Of a DNA stretch of 64,000 bases, positions 43,871 to 53,471 are shown piece by piece; position 1 is the first letter of the stretch; each line of letters opens with the position of its first letter. The stretch comes from Winslowiella toletana. GTDB taxonomy: Bacteria > Pseudomonadota > Gammaproteobacteria > Enterobacterales > Enterobacteriaceae. Made by a program: the position numbers and the translations under genes. The notes under the pieces are model-generated. The model was not told the origin of the DNA, did not search any database, and saw only the letters and a list, made by a program, of their open reading frames with translations. The stretch is taken from contig NZ_JAGGMQ010000001.1 of the NCBI RefSeq assembly GCF_017875465.1, positions 372,001 through 436,000 of the forward strand, given 5' to 3'.

Positions 43871-44797
43871 ATGCCAAAAACCGCTCTAAGATTAACTATC
43901 GATAATAAAATGCCCGCTTGGGTTACTATCCCAGAAGCCGTCGAGATCGCGACAGAATCAGCAAAGAAAAAGATCACCCCCAGCGATATCTATCGTCATG
44001 CCTTAAGCGGAAATATTATTCTTTCAATTTATTTCCAGTCACCCGTCATACTTAAAAAAATACAAATCAGCAATGGAAAGTTAAAATTCAGACAACTGGA
44101 AGGGGAATTGATTGACAAACTGTGTCTTCTTGATAACAGAGGGTTTACTTACGGAAAAAACTTGATTCTAAGCACAGAAGATAAATATATTCATCCCATG
44201 CAACAGATTATTGATACGACACTAATGGGTTATGAATATGTTTTGCTGCAAAGAATGCTGGCACATGAACTTCATTTTTCCCTACCGATTACTGGAGGAA
44301 AAACTTCCAACTACGGCATAACTGTCAATTTTCTAGGAGAGGCATATCAAATCTTTGAGAAGATGACCTGGGTAAAACGTGCTAAAAAACAAATTGCGAG
44401 ATTACCTCAAGATATCTCACATAATCTTATTGCTCAGATATCTGAAAACACTCTCAGAAAATATCAGCAAAATGGGTATTTCCCTCTACATGACTTACCA
44501 CCAGATGCTCGTTTTGTCATACGTCAGGAGGAAGTTGAGAAACTAATTAATTTAAATATAAAGAACAAAGAATTGCCTAACTCATCAACACGTATGACTA
44601 CCCCCTTATCCCGCTTGTTCTGGCTGGCCTGCAAACATAATGATGCAATCAGCCCACTGCTGAAACATCCATATAAACTTATCTCTATTTTTGAAATATG
44701 GGCATCAGATGACGGTATCACAGAATCTTTGAGCGCTGAAACTTTGAAAAATGCTCTGGAGCGTGGTGCTCCTCCCTCAGCATTCTTATCCCGCTAA
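43871..44797 (+). CDS. Island-associated protein of unknown function
   Basis: A 308-residue, probably cytoplasmic protein without signal or membrane segments. I do not recognise a domain with confidence. The region ITPSDIYRHALSGNIILSIYF, a later LIAQISENTLRKYQQNGYFP and RFVIRQEEVEKLINL suggest helical DNA-binding-like segments. It lies just upstream of an AlpA-type regulator, as similar-sized unknown genes do in P4-like islands. AGGTGATATC precedes the ATG. A Gln/Lys-rich, AT-rich composition fits an acquired gene. Confidence 0.65.
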   Translation: MPKTALRLTIDNKMPAWVTIPEAVEIATESAKKKITPSDIYRHALSGNIILSIYFQSPVILKKIQISNGKLKFRQLEGELIDKLCLLDNRGFTYGKNLILSTEDKYIHPMQQIIDTTLMGYEYVLLQRMLAHELHFSLPITGGKTSNYGITVNFLGEAYQIFEKMTWVKRAKKQIARLPQDISHNLIAQISENTLRKYQQNGYFPLHDLPPDARFVIRQEEVEKLINLNIKNKELPNSSTRMTTPLSRLFWLACKHNDAISPLLKHPYKLISIFEIWASDDGITESLSAETLKNALERGAPPSAFLSR

Positions 44798-44830
44798 ACA
44801 CATCCTTACATGATTAAACCCAAAACCAAT

Positions 44831-44854
44831 AATAAGGGTGTCATGAGCCTTATT
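44831..44854 (+). terminator. Hairpin between the unknown gene and alpA
   Basis: AATAAGG/CCTTATT stem with a 10-base loop. Weak terminator or mRNA structure. Confidence 0.3.
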
Positions 44855-44942
44855 AAGGGATTACCTGCTTTCCAGAGTGTGAATACTATGTCTTTTATAA
44901 ACTCCAGCTGTTATCAGGTTCTTTTAGTCACAGGAGAAAAAT

Positions 44943-45134
44943 ATGACTTCTCATCATTTATTACGACTCAAACAAGTTGAAGAAAAAACTGGTCTGAAAC
45001 GTTCTCAGATATATCTATACATGAAAAATGGCTCGTTCCCTCGGTCAATTAAGATCGGCCCATCCAGTGTGGCATGGCTGGAATCTGAAATTGATGAGTG
45101 GGTCGACGTCAAATTAGGTAACCGCAAGGGTTAA
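44943..45134 (+). CDS. AlpA-family regulator
   Basis: A 63-residue MerR-like excisionase/regulator: LLRLKQVEEKTGLKRSQIYL, FPRSIKIGPSSVAWLESEID, EW. AlpA-type proteins in integrative elements activate the integrase or act as excisionase (RDF). CAGGAG precedes the ATG by 8 bases. A terminator follows. Confidence 0.9.
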   Translation: MTSHHLLRLKQVEEKTGLKRSQIYLYMKNGSFPRSIKIGPSSVAWLESEIDEWVDVKLGNRKG

Positions 45135-45155
45135 TTAATCGTGAACGATGAACTT

Positions 45156-45174
45156 GCCTTTCGAAAGGCTTTTT
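45156..45174 (+). terminator. Terminator after alpA
   Basis: GCCTTT-CG-AAAGGC followed by five T residues. Confidence 0.8.
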
Positions 45175-45243
45175 CATCTTACATTCACTCGAATTTAATT
45201 ATTTATTCTTATTTCCTGAAATATAGCGTGAGGAGACGACAGG

Positions 45244-45828
45244 ATGATCCCGTCACTGAATTACGCCGTCTTAACCGACGCTTTAAATGCTCTCAAAGAG
45301 GGCGATATTCGCCACTGTGAGTCTCTGGGATTCACGTTTGACGAAATGAACGCTCTTAATCTGTTATCGCTTGATGAACTGTTTATGGTCAGCCGGGCTG
45401 CGGCACCTTTTGTTTCCGTCAGTATCCGCCATGATGTTCTGCTTCATTTACTGGCTCGGGCCCGACAAGAGCACAAACGCCAGGAACAGATTAACCAGGC
45501 GATCCGACTGGGCGGGTCGATAGCCCTGCTTAACCAGTATTTTGGTCTCACCTCCAACGAAACATGTCTTCGTCGCCGCTTGCTGAGTGTCAGCGTGCCG
45601 TATGGCCGGACGCCTGAACCAGATGAAGAGACAGATGCCGAAATCTGGCGGCAATGGCAAAAATGTCGGGTGGATAACCTTGAATCCTCCGACGCGCTGG
45701 CCGCCATGATGCAGGTGACGGAAAAGCTGTTGCCGGACGCCGAAGGTCTGTCTCTCACCACCATCTGGAAGCGCATCACACTCTGCGAAAAGGAAGCCGC
45801 CAACAGGAGGGCATCAAATGCCGGATGA
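45244..45828 (+). CDS. DUF2857-like ICE protein
   Basis: A 194-residue protein of the kind found in the maintenance region of several integrative elements: LTDALNALKEGDIRHCESLG, then LLSLDELFMVSRAAAPFVSV and QAIRLGGSIALLNQYFGLTS. All helical by eye, and possibly DNA-binding. Function unknown. It overlaps the next gene by 11 bases, so both are translated together. GAGGAGACGACAGG precedes the ATG. Confidence 0.7.
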   Translation: MIPSLNYAVLTDALNALKEGDIRHCESLGFTFDEMNALNLLSLDELFMVSRAAAPFVSVSIRHDVLLHLLARARQEHKRQEQINQAIRLGGSIALLNQYFGLTSNETCLRRRLLSVSVPYGRTPEPDEETDAEIWRQWQKCRVDNLESSDALAAMMQVTEKLLPDAEGLSLTTIWKRITLCEKEAANRRASNAG

Positions 45829-46027
45829 GATCGACCGCGATCAGGAGTTCAATGAACAACGACTGGAAGAGATGATTGAACAGAGCCGTTTCAAACCAGG
45901 AACAACACCATCATTATTCCACTGCCGTTTGTGCGGTAAACCTATTCCTGAAAAACGACGGCAGGCGCTACCAGGCGTAACAAACTGTACGGAATGTCAG
46001 GATAAACTTGAACGCCGTCGTTGTTAA
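45818..46027 (+). CDS. TraR/DksA-type C4 zinc-finger protein
   Basis: A 69-residue protein with an acidic helical N-terminus and a four-cysteine finger, CRLCGKPIPEKRRQALPGV then CTECQ. TraR-like proteins bind RNA polymerase directly and mimic DksA/ppGpp. The frame overlaps the upstream gene by 11 bases and ends at a terminator. Confidence 0.85.
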   Translation: MPDEIDRDQEFNEQRLEEMIEQSRFKPGTTPSLFHCRLCGKPIPEKRRQALPGVTNCTECQDKLERRRC

Positions 46028-46039
46028 ATGTGAACCAAA

Positions 46040-46074
46040 AGACGTATGAGTAATAAATGCTCATACGTCTTTAT
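46040..46074 (+). terminator. Terminator after the TraR-like gene
   Basis: Eleven-base stem AGACGTATGAG/CTCATACGTCT, then TTTAT. Confidence 0.75.
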
Positions 46075-46422
46075 CTGTATCAGAAAATAAAAATAAATCC
46101 CCATAATTTACTTCAACTTCATTTCCTATTCTCCCATTTCTTTATTTATCCATCCGGCTAACTCTTTCATTTTTGTTTTGAGTTTATCGTTTATGACTCG
46201 ATCCAGACCTCTCATACTGAACACGCCATTACAGAATGGTTGCCCTAATGGACGTTAATTCGTCCGGGCCGGGTATTGCTCTTTAATAATACGGAACGGG
46301 CTGTCACAAAACCACAATTCAGGATGCCGCTGAATGTTCTCGCTGACCCGTTAAAACCGGAATGCAGAATCGGGACGTGATCGAAAAATATTATTTTCTA
46401 CCATTTATTACAAGGGCTCATC
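46075..46422. other. Upstream region of the transfer operon
   Basis: About 350 bases without a gene, probably carrying the promoter for the virB block. AT-rich on the left (46075-46200); no operator could be identified with confidence. Confidence 0.45.
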
Positions 46423-46656
46423 ATGAGAAAACCCGATTATTATGCATATGTTGCCCAGGAAAGTCAGCCGGCTACTCAGGGCGAGAAAAATACGTACTGG
46501 ACAAAAGTCGGCGTTGCCTTTGCTCACCACGGTAAAGCCGGTCTGAATATTGTCCTGACGCCCGGTATTGCCGTCTCCGGCAAACTGGTCCTGCTGGAAC
46601 CCCGCGAGGAAAACAGTGCGCAGCAGAGTACGGCTCCTGTCGAAACCGCGAAGTAA
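46423..46656 (+). CDS. Small conserved plasmid/ICE protein
   Basis: A 77-residue protein with the block YWTKVGVAFAHHGKAGLNIV, then VSGKLVLLEPREE. Short proteins with the same WxxxGxAFxHxxGxGxNI pattern occur at the start of many plasmid and ICE transfer regions; the function is unknown. It precedes virB1 by 72 bases. Confidence 0.65.
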   Translation: MRKPDYYAYVAQESQPATQGEKNTYWTKVGVAFAHHGKAGLNIVLTPGIAVSGKLVLLEPREENSAQQSTAPVETAK

Positions 46657-46728
46657 TCCCTTTGATTCTGACTCCACAGCATGCAGCGTCTGTAGACCCT
46701 GCATGCTGTCTGCTCTCTGAGGCCCATC

Positions 46729-47391
46729 ATGCTTTCCACCACTGCCTTTCTGGCGGCGGCCATGCAGTGCGCCACCAGCATTCATCCGTCCACGGCACTC
46801 GACGTGGCGCGGGTGGAATCCGGTTTTAACCCGTATGCCATCGCCGAGATTGTTCCGAACTCCGGAGAATCTTCCGGCGATAAACACGTTAATTCTCACC
46901 AGCCAGTCAGTCGGGGAGAGGCAGAGCATATTCTCCGCCGCCTGATGTCTCAGGGCCGCCGTTACTCTGTTGGACTGATGCAAATCACCAGTACTAATTT
47001 CCGCCATTACGGCGTCACTGCCAGCGCCCTGCTTAACCCTTGCATCAATCTGTCGGTATTTGAGCGCATTCTCGCCGACTGTTACCGTCGCGGCGGCACC
47101 CTGAAACGGGCGCTCAGTTGTTACTACTCCGGCAACTTTGAAACCGGCCAGCGACCGGAATCCGCCTTTAACCGGACAAGCTACGTGCAGCGCATTGGCT
47201 ATGTCGTCCCGTCCACCCGGGAAGACCGGCAGCGTGACCCTGACCGGAACGCGCAACCACCTGTCCGTTATCCCGCCGTTGTGCTGCGTGGCGAGCCTGC
47301 TAGTGCCACTGCGCCGGTCCTGACTTCCCTGCATTATCCCGGTTCCGTCATTCGCGGCGCTATCCCTGTTATCCCTGATGAGGAGAAATGA
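46729..47391 (+). CDS. virB1: VirB1-like lytic transglycosylase
   Basis: A 220-residue SLT-fold peptidoglycan hydrolase. Catalytic Glu in ARVESGFNPYAIAEI, then SVGLMQITSTNFRHYG and ALSCYYSGNF. It opens the wall for type IV secretion assembly. A classical signal peptide is not obvious (MLSTTAFLAAAMQCATS is hydrophobic). Overlaps the virB2 frame by four bases. Confidence 0.88.
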   Translation: MLSTTAFLAAAMQCATSIHPSTALDVARVESGFNPYAIAEIVPNSGESSGDKHVNSHQPVSRGEAEHILRRLMSQGRRYSVGLMQITSTNFRHYGVTASALLNPCINLSVFERILADCYRRGGTLKRALSCYYSGNFETGQRPESAFNRTSYVQRIGYVVPSTREDRQRDPDRNAQPPVRYPAVVLRGEPASATAPVLTSLHYPGSVIRGAIPVIPDEEK

Positions 47392-47393
47392 TC

Positions 47394-47666
47394 ATGCGTA
47401 AGTGCCGTTACTCCGTTGTTGCTTCCGTGCTGCTGCCTGCACCGCTGCTGGCGGCAGACAGCGGATTTAACAAGGCCAATGAGACACTGAGCAATACCTC
47501 GACCGGCCTGCTGGGACTGGCCGCTGTCACTATCACACTGGCGACCATGTGGGTGGGCTACAAGGTGCTGTTCGACGGCAAGAGCCTGCACGACATGCGT
47601 AACGTCATCATCGGCGCGATCCTGATTGTCGGCGCGTCCGGCTTCGGTGCCTACTGGGCATCATAA
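47394..47666 (+). CDS. virB2: VirB2-like pilin
   Basis: A 90-residue prepilin with a signal peptide (about 1-22, ending LLAA) and two hydrophobic segments (TGLLGLAAVTITLATMWVG; VIIGAILIVGASGFGAYW). Major subunit of the conjugative pilus. ATG 47394 is preferred (GAGGAG 8 bases upstream) over the ATG at 47388. Confidence 0.86.
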   Translation: MRKCRYSVVASVLLPAPLLAADSGFNKANETLSNTSTGLLGLAAVTITLATMWVGYKVLFDGKSLHDMRNVIIGAILIVGASGFGAYWAS

Positions 47667-47677
47667 GCGAGGTAACG

Positions 47678-50425
47678 ATGGCTACGCTGAATAAAGCACT
47701 CACGCGGCCTGCCGCCATTATGGGTATTCCTCTTGTGCCGTTCGTTCTCGTCAGTGGGGCCATCGTCCTGCTGGCGGTCTATGCCAGCTATTACCTGGCG
47801 CTGTTACTGATCCCGGCCTGGGCGGAAATGAAAAATAAAGCCCGAAAGGACATTCATTATTTCAGTCTGCTCTGGCTGGCGTTTAAAACCCGTGGACGAC
47901 TTTTCACCAATACCCATTTTGGCGCGAATGCCCTTCTGGCGAATCAGTACGATAATGTTGATGTCTCGGAGTTTATTCAGAAAATGAAATTAAACGAGCG
48001 TATTACGCTGGATAAATATATTCCGTATTCCTCCCATATTCACCCCTACGTCATCAGAAATCGTCACCGTGATTTTGTTGCCACCTGGGAGCTGGGCGGC
48101 ACAGTCTTTGAATGTGAAGACGAACAACACCTGACCCTGATGGCCACGCACCTGAATAACGTTATTCGTTCGTTTGAGGGGCTGCGGGTAACATTCTATA
48201 TTCACCGGCTCCGTGAAAAATATCATGATGTCTTTGAGGCGAATTCCGGCATTCCCTTTTCCGATGAGGTAACACGTCGGTATTACCAGCCGGTAAAAGA
48301 AAAACCGTTCTGGCGGCACCGGCTGTTTTTCACCGTCTGCTACGCGCCGTTCTCTCAGATTGAGAAGAAAACCATGAAAGCGCAGTCGCACGGTAAACGC
48401 CAGGCAGCACTGGATGACGCACTCAAAATCATGCTGGAATACCGTGAAGCACTGGAATCCTCATTATCCCGTTATATGGCAACGCCGCTGGGGATATATG
48501 AAGAAAACGGGCGAGTGTATTCCTCGCAACTGGCGTTCTTCCACCGCCTGATCACCGGACAGTGGCAGAAAGTGGCCGCAACGTGCTCGCCGTTTTATGA
48601 AACATTAAGCACGCCGGACGTGTTTTTTACCACCGACACCGGTGAATGCCAGACGGTCAGCGGTTCCCGCTTCTTCCGCAGCCTGGAGATTAAGGATTAT
48701 TCCCCGGAAACCCATACCGGTATGCTGGACGCACTGTTGTACGCCGAAAGCGAGTATGTTCTGACTCAGTCCTTTACCTGTATGGCACGGGATGAGGCGC
48801 AGAATCATATCCGGCTGGCGGAAAAACGGCTGAACTCCACGGACGACGACGCGATTTCCCAGCGCGAAGAGCTGATTGTCCTGCGCGACCTGCTGCAGTC
48901 CGGACATGTGTCGTGCGGTAAATTCCACTTTTCCCTGCTGATCTCCTCAGAAAGTCCCGGACAGGTGGTGAAGGACACTAACGTTCTGGCCCAGCCCTTC
49001 GCCGATCTGGGTATTATGACGACGCTCTCCACCCTGTCACTGCCCGCCGCATATCTGGCGCAACTGCCGGGCGTCTATACGCTGCGTCCCCGACTGGTGG
49101 CCGTCAGCAGCCAGAATTTTGCCGATATGGCCTGCCTGCATAACTTCCATCCCCACAAACGCAGCGGTAATCCGTGGGGAGAAGCCATCGCCATCCTCAC
49201 ATCTCCCGGCGGTGGCGGGTATTACCTGAACCTGCACGACAGCCAGGCCGGGCGGGATGACACCGGAGAGAAAACGCCGGGGAATACGGCGATTATCGGA
49301 AAAACCGGCTCCGGTAAAACCCTGCTGATGACTGTCATGCAGCAGCTGATGCAGAAGTACCGCAACCCGGCAACGTTTGCGCCTTCTGCCACCATCAAAC
49401 GGCTGACCACGGTGTATTTCGATAAGGACCGGGCGGCGGAGATGGCGATCCGCCAGGCGGGTGGACGATACTTCCGCATCCGTACCGGCGAGCCCACCGG
49501 CTTCAACCCGTTTGCGCTGGAGCCAACCCGCCGGAACATCAGTTTCATCAAACGGCTGGTGCGCATGCTGTGCCGCCGCAACGGTAAGCCGCTCGATCCG
49601 CGCGATGAGGAGCGGATCAGTGCCGCCGTTGACACCATCATGCTGGACTATCCGCCGGAGTACCACCGGTTAGGGATCACCCGGCTGCTGGAAGTGCTGC
49701 CGGAGCCGCCGACTACAGATGCCCGCACCAACGGGCTGCGTATTCGCCTGAAACAGTGGGCGCAGGGGGGCGAGTTCGGCTGGGTGTTTGATAACGAGGC
49801 CGATACATTCACCATCAGCGATGTCGATAACTTTGGTATCGACGGCACCGAATTTCTGGATGATGACGATATTCGCGGCCCCATCACCTTTTACCTGCTG
49901 TATCGCGTGACCAGCCTGCTGGACGGTCGCCGCCTGGTGATGTTTATGGATGAGTTCTGGCGCTGGCTGGCCGATGTCGAATTTTCCCGCTTCTCCCTCA
50001 ATATGCTGAAAGTCATCCGCAAGCTGAACGGTATCTTCGTCCCGGCAACACAGTCACCGGATGAAATCGTCAGACACCCCATCGCCCCGGCGATTATTGA
50101 GCAGTGCGGCACCCAGATTTTCCTCGCCAACCCGAAGGCCAGCCATACGGATTACGTGGAGAAAATGAAAGTGCCGGACAGCGTTTATGAGACGGTCAGG
50201 AATCTGGATCCAGGCGAGCATTATATGGTCATCCTAAAAACACCGCTTCGGGCCGGGGAAACCCGCCCGTTTGTGGCAATGGCGAAAATGGATCTGTCCA
50301 GACTGGGTAAACTCACCCGGCTTCTCAGCGGCAGTGAGGACAACCTGAAAATATTCGATGCCATTTATCAGGACGGTATGCGACCTGATGAATGGAAAGA
50401 AACCTTCCTTGAGCGGGCAATCTAA
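47678..50425 (+). CDS. virB3-virB4: Fused VirB3-VirB4 type IV secretion ATPase
   Basis: A 915-residue protein. The first 95 or so residues are a VirB3 domain (MATLNKALTRPAAIMGIPLV, a transmembrane pair, IPAWAEMKNK). The rest is the VirB4 ATPase with Walker A IIGKTGSGKTLLM and Walker B LVMFMDEFWRWL. VirB4 energises pilus assembly and substrate transfer; VirB3 anchors it. The fusion is known in some plasmid and ICE lineages. RBS and spacing (GAGG, 11 bases after virB2) fit an operon. Confidence 0.92.
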   Translation: MATLNKALTRPAAIMGIPLVPFVLVSGAIVLLAVYASYYLALLLIPAWAEMKNKARKDIHYFSLLWLAFKTRGRLFTNTHFGANALLANQYDNVDVSEFIQKMKLNERITLDKYIPYSSHIHPYVIRNRHRDFVATWELGGTVFECEDEQHLTLMATHLNNVIRSFEGLRVTFYIHRLREKYHDVFEANSGIPFSDEVTRRYYQPVKEKPFWRHRLFFTVCYAPFSQIEKKTMKAQSHGKRQAALDDALKIMLEYREALESSLSRYMATPLGIYEENGRVYSSQLAFFHRLITGQWQKVAATCSPFYETLSTPDVFFTTDTGECQTVSGSRFFRSLEIKDYSPETHTGMLDALLYAESEYVLTQSFTCMARDEAQNHIRLAEKRLNSTDDDAISQREELIVLRDLLQSGHVSCGKFHFSLLISSESPGQVVKDTNVLAQPFADLGIMTTLSTLSLPAAYLAQLPGVYTLRPRLVAVSSQNFADMACLHNFHPHKRSGNPWGEAIAILTSPGGGGYYLNLHDSQAGRDDTGEKTPGNTAIIGKTGSGKTLLMTVMQQLMQKYRNPATFAPSATIKRLTTVYFDKDRAAEMAIRQAGGRYFRIRTGEPTGFNPFALEPTRRNISFIKRLVRMLCRRNGKPLDPRDEERISAAVDTIMLDYPPEYHRLGITRLLEVLPEPPTTDARTNGLRIRLKQWAQGGEFGWVFDNEADTFTISDVDNFGIDGTEFLDDDDIRGPITFYLLYRVTSLLDGRRLVMFMDEFWRWLADVEFSRFSLNMLKVIRKLNGIFVPATQSPDEIVRHPIAPAIIEQCGTQIFLANPKASHTDYVEKMKVPDSVYETVRNLDPGEHYMVILKTPLRAGETRPFVAMAKMDLSRLGKLTRLLSGSEDNLKIFDAIYQDGMRPDEWKETFLERAI

Positions 50426-50447
50426 TATTCATACGGAGGTCATTGAT

Positions 50448-51176
50448 ATGCGGACCCGATATACCTTTCTGGCATTATCGTTATTTTTCTCGACGCAGGC
50501 GTTCAGCGGCGGAATACCGGTTTTCGATGCCGTGCAGAATACCGAATCCATTAACCAGTGGATGCAGAAACTACAACAATGGGAGGATACGGCTACCCAT
50601 TATAAAAGTGAACTTGATGCATATAAGAAGCAACTGGCTACCGCAACCGGTGTGCGGGATATTCAGGGTTTTCTCAGTGATGCCCGAAGTCTGAAAACCA
50701 ATATTGATAATCTCCGTAAGAGCGGTATTTCACTGGATGATCTGCTGACCACGCAAAACAGTTCATATTCTTCTGAACTGCAAAACCTTTACAATAAATA
50801 CAAATCGTTCAGCGTATGCAGCGAGGAACAGGAAGGAATAAAATCTCAGGGCCTGGCCGACAGTTGTAAACAGATGATCCTCAATCAGGCAATGGCGATT
50901 GAGAATACCACTGACGTTGAAAACAGGATCAACAGCACACTCAGCGACATATCAGACTTATCTGACCGTATATCGAATGCGCAGGACTCGAAAGAGTCTC
51001 AGGATCTGGCTAACGCCATCGCGGCGAAAAGCGTACAGTTAAATGCGCTGACGAATCAGTGGGAGATGTCTGTCAGACAGGCTGAACAGCGAACGACATT
51101 GCTGGAACAGCAAAGACAGAAAGCCTTTGAACAGCAGCAGCTAACGGCACCTGTTGCTGACCTTAATAATTTATAA
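50448..51176 (+). CDS. virB5: VirB5-like minor pilin
   Basis: A 242-residue exported protein. Signal peptide about 1-20 (LALSLFFSTQAFS|GGIPVF), then long helices (QWMQKLQQWEDTATHYKSEL) and a Gln-rich coiled-coil end. Minor pilus tip component. ATG 50448 follows GGAGG by 8 bases; the longer frame overlaps virB4 and is not used. Confidence 0.85.
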   Translation: MRTRYTFLALSLFFSTQAFSGGIPVFDAVQNTESINQWMQKLQQWEDTATHYKSELDAYKKQLATATGVRDIQGFLSDARSLKTNIDNLRKSGISLDDLLTTQNSSYSSELQNLYNKYKSFSVCSEEQEGIKSQGLADSCKQMILNQAMAIENTTDVENRINSTLSDISDLSDRISNAQDSKESQDLANAIAAKSVQLNALTNQWEMSVRQAEQRTTLLEQQRQKAFEQQQLTAPVADLNNL

Positions 51177-51187
51177 GGAGGTTATCC

Positions 51188-51463
51188 GTGCTCAGATCCT
51201 TATTCACCTTATGCACACTCTCAGGCGTGATATTACTGTCCGGCTGCAAGGAAACCAAATCCGAAGCCTGGTATAAGCAGCATCCTGACGAAACATATGC
51301 GGTTTATACGCAATGCCTGAAGGATGGCGAGGCAAGCGATAACTGCGAATTTGCCCACCGGGCAGCACTTATGTTTGCACAGGAAGGCCAGCCCGGGGTT
51401 AAGGAGAAATTCGGGGCGATATTTCAGCAGGAAGCTGAAAAACGAAATGCAGTGACACAGTAA
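51188..51463 (+). CDS. EexN-type entry-exclusion lipoprotein
   Basis: A 91-residue lipoprotein with lipobox LLSGC at about 16-20, then SEAWYKQHPDETYAVYTQCL, as in the EexN group that blocks redundant conjugation into donor cells. Starts with GTG at 51188 after AGGAGG (6 bases). Position between virB5 and virB6 is the usual one for eex. Confidence 0.8.
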   Translation: MLRSLFTLCTLSGVILLSGCKETKSEAWYKQHPDETYAVYTQCLKDGEASDNCEFAHRAALMFAQEGQPGVKEKFGAIFQQEAEKRNAVTQ

Positions 51464-51533
51464 TTTCTCCTCCAGCAAAACAGGGAATTCTCCCTGTTTT
51501 TATTTCCTTTCTTTATATATCAGGTGAGGCATC

Positions 51534-52565
51534 ATGTCCGGTGGTATTTTTGTTGGTATGGACAAAAACATCATGGATGGACTGAATGCCGTACTGGAAG
51601 GTCAGTCTTCCACTTACGGCACGATGATCAGCGTCATCATCGCCAGCTCTTTTACCTTATTTATACTGTACCGCGGTTACCAGACACTGGCTGGCAAACT
51701 CCGGACCCCGGTTGAAGATGTCGTCTGGGATGTGGGGCGAATGCTGCTGATCACCACCTTTGCGTTAAACCGGGATGGCTGGCTGGATTTGGCGGTAGCG
51801 GCTATCCAGGGACTCAAAGACGGTATCAGCGGCGATGATAACGTCTGGGCGCTGCTCGATACCGTCTGGGAAAAGGCACAGGCGCTGGGGCAAAAGTTAT
51901 TTAATATGGACACCTCAACTTACGTCAAACTGAATGGCGGCCTTGCCGAAGTCCTGGTATGGGGCGGCTCTGTTGTCCTGCTGATGGCAGCCACCTTTGT
52001 GAACCTGCTCGCCGAAATCACCATCCTGTTAATGACGACCACCGCGCCGCTCTTTATTTTCTGCCTGTTGTACGGTTTTCTTAAACCGATGTTTGATAAC
52101 TGGCTGAAAACAATTTTCGCGGCAATATTAACGATCATGTTTTCTGCCTTATCCATCCGTATTGCCATTAATTACCTGAATAAGATACTGGATGCTGCAA
52201 CAAAAACATCCGCTGAAACCAATATGGTAACACTGGCGGCGCAGTGCCTGCTGGCCGGGATAGCGGCAGGTGTGGTGGTCTGGTTCTCCGCGAAACTCGC
52301 CAGCGCACTCAGCGGGGCCGCCGTACAGGCGGTGCTGCAGGGTGCAGCCATGAGTGGCCTGAGCGGACTGGCAAAGAAATCCGCCGACCTCACCGGTCCG
52401 GGTGTAAAGGGTGGTGCCCGCCTGGCTGCGAAAGGCGGCATGGCCGTCGCCGCGGCGACCGGCAGACTCACCGGCGCAGGCGCGGGTAAAACCGTGAGTG
52501 CCTGGCAGAAACGCGCCGCCGCCATCGAAAGTATGAAACGCCTGAACCGGCAGCGTCACCGTTAA
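51534..52565 (+). CDS. virB6: VirB6-like membrane channel protein
   Basis: A 343-residue TrbL/VirB6 protein with several membrane segments (ISVIIASSFTLFILYRGYQT; VVLLMAATFVNLLAEITILL; LFIFCLLYGFLKP; a Gly/Ala-rich end). The conserved Trp/Asp-containing loop DVVWDVGRMLLI is present. Forms the inner-membrane part of the channel. Confidence 0.88.
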   Translation: MSGGIFVGMDKNIMDGLNAVLEGQSSTYGTMISVIIASSFTLFILYRGYQTLAGKLRTPVEDVVWDVGRMLLITTFALNRDGWLDLAVAAIQGLKDGISGDDNVWALLDTVWEKAQALGQKLFNMDTSTYVKLNGGLAEVLVWGGSVVLLMAATFVNLLAEITILLMTTTAPLFIFCLLYGFLKPMFDNWLKTIFAAILTIMFSALSIRIAINYLNKILDAATKTSAETNMVTLAAQCLLAGIAAGVVVWFSAKLASALSGAAVQAVLQGAAMSGLSGLAKKSADLTGPGVKGGARLAAKGGMAVAAATGRLTGAGAGKTVSAWQKRAAAIESMKRLNRQRHR

Positions 52566-52654
52566 TCCTCCCGATCCTTAATTTTCTTTCCCCGTCACGC
52601 CGTGGCCTGCGCCACCGGTGGGGCATTCCTGCATCCATACGATAAGGGGCTTCC

Positions 52655-52795
52655 ATGAAATTCAGAATCATCCTTCTGATGCTGTGCGCGCTCACGGGCT
52701 GCGCACGGCATCAGGGCGACCTCCCGTCGGTATCCGGCGAACCCGAGCCAGTGAATTCCCCCGCCATCATTCAGGAGCTGACTCACCATGTCTGA
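52655..52795 (+). CDS. virB7: VirB7-like lipoprotein
   Basis: A 46-residue frame with lipobox LTGC (about 13-16) after a short hydrophobic start (MKFRIILLMLCA), then a Pro/Ser-rich tail ending ELTHHV. AAGGGGC precedes the ATG. The stop lies 8 bases inside virB8, the normal overlap. VirB7 anchors VirB9 in the outer membrane. Confidence 0.78.
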   Translation: MKFRIILLMLCALTGCARHQGDLPSVSGEPEPVNSPAIIQELTHHV

Positions 52796-53471
52796 TATTC
52801 AAAACATTGTTAATGTTTCCCGCTCTTTTGAATCCATCCTGCTGGAAAAGGAAGAGCGTTCCCGAAAAACCGCCTGGCGGGTGGCTGCTGCCGGACTGAT
52901 TCTGGCCGCAATGGCGATTGCGGCCATTATTATCCTGCTGCCGCTTAAAACCACCGACACTGAATTATGGTCAGTGGATAAACAGACCGGTCGCTATGAA
53001 TATATGACCCGCGTGAAGGAGCGGGATATTTCATCTGAAAAAGCGCTGGCGCATTCACTGGCAGCACACTATGTCAGACTCCGCGAGGGATATAATTATT
53101 TCTCCCTCCAGCGTGATTATGACGACGTGCAGTTATTTAACAGCGACAGCGTGAACCGGGACTATCTGGACGGGTTTAACGGCGACCAGGCACCGGACGT
53201 GATTTTTAACAAGGCGGAATATGTTGTTGATATCGACATTATTTCCAATGTACATGCGCCTGCCACCGGGCCGGATAATCTGGCAACCCTGCGTATCAAG
53301 CGCGCTATCCGCCGTATTGCTGATAATTCCGTGAAAACGGATGTCTGGAATATCCGCCTCACCTACCGCTACGTCCCGCACCGGCAACTGACCGACAGCC
53401 AGCGCGAAGTGAACCCGCTGGGCTTTATCGTCACGAGCTACCAGCGCGACAAAGAGCTGAGGGGGGAATGA
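52788..53471 (+). CDS. virB8: VirB8-like assembly factor
   Basis: A 227-residue bitopic inner-membrane protein. N-terminal cytoplasmic tail, a single transmembrane helix (AAAGLILAAMAIAAIIILL, about 37-56) and a periplasmic NTF2-like domain with RLTYRYVPHRQL, then NPLGFIVTSYQRDKEL. Nucleates the transfer complex. Confidence 0.9.
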   Translation: MSDIQNIVNVSRSFESILLEKEERSRKTAWRVAAAGLILAAMAIAAIIILLPLKTTDTELWSVDKQTGRYEYMTRVKERDISSEKALAHSLAAHYVRLREGYNYFSLQRDYDDVQLFNSDSVNRDYLDGFNGDQAPDVIFNKAEYVVDIDIISNVHAPATGPDNLATLRIKRAIRRIADNSVKTDVWNIRLTYRYVPHRQLTDSQREVNPLGFIVTSYQRDKELRGE

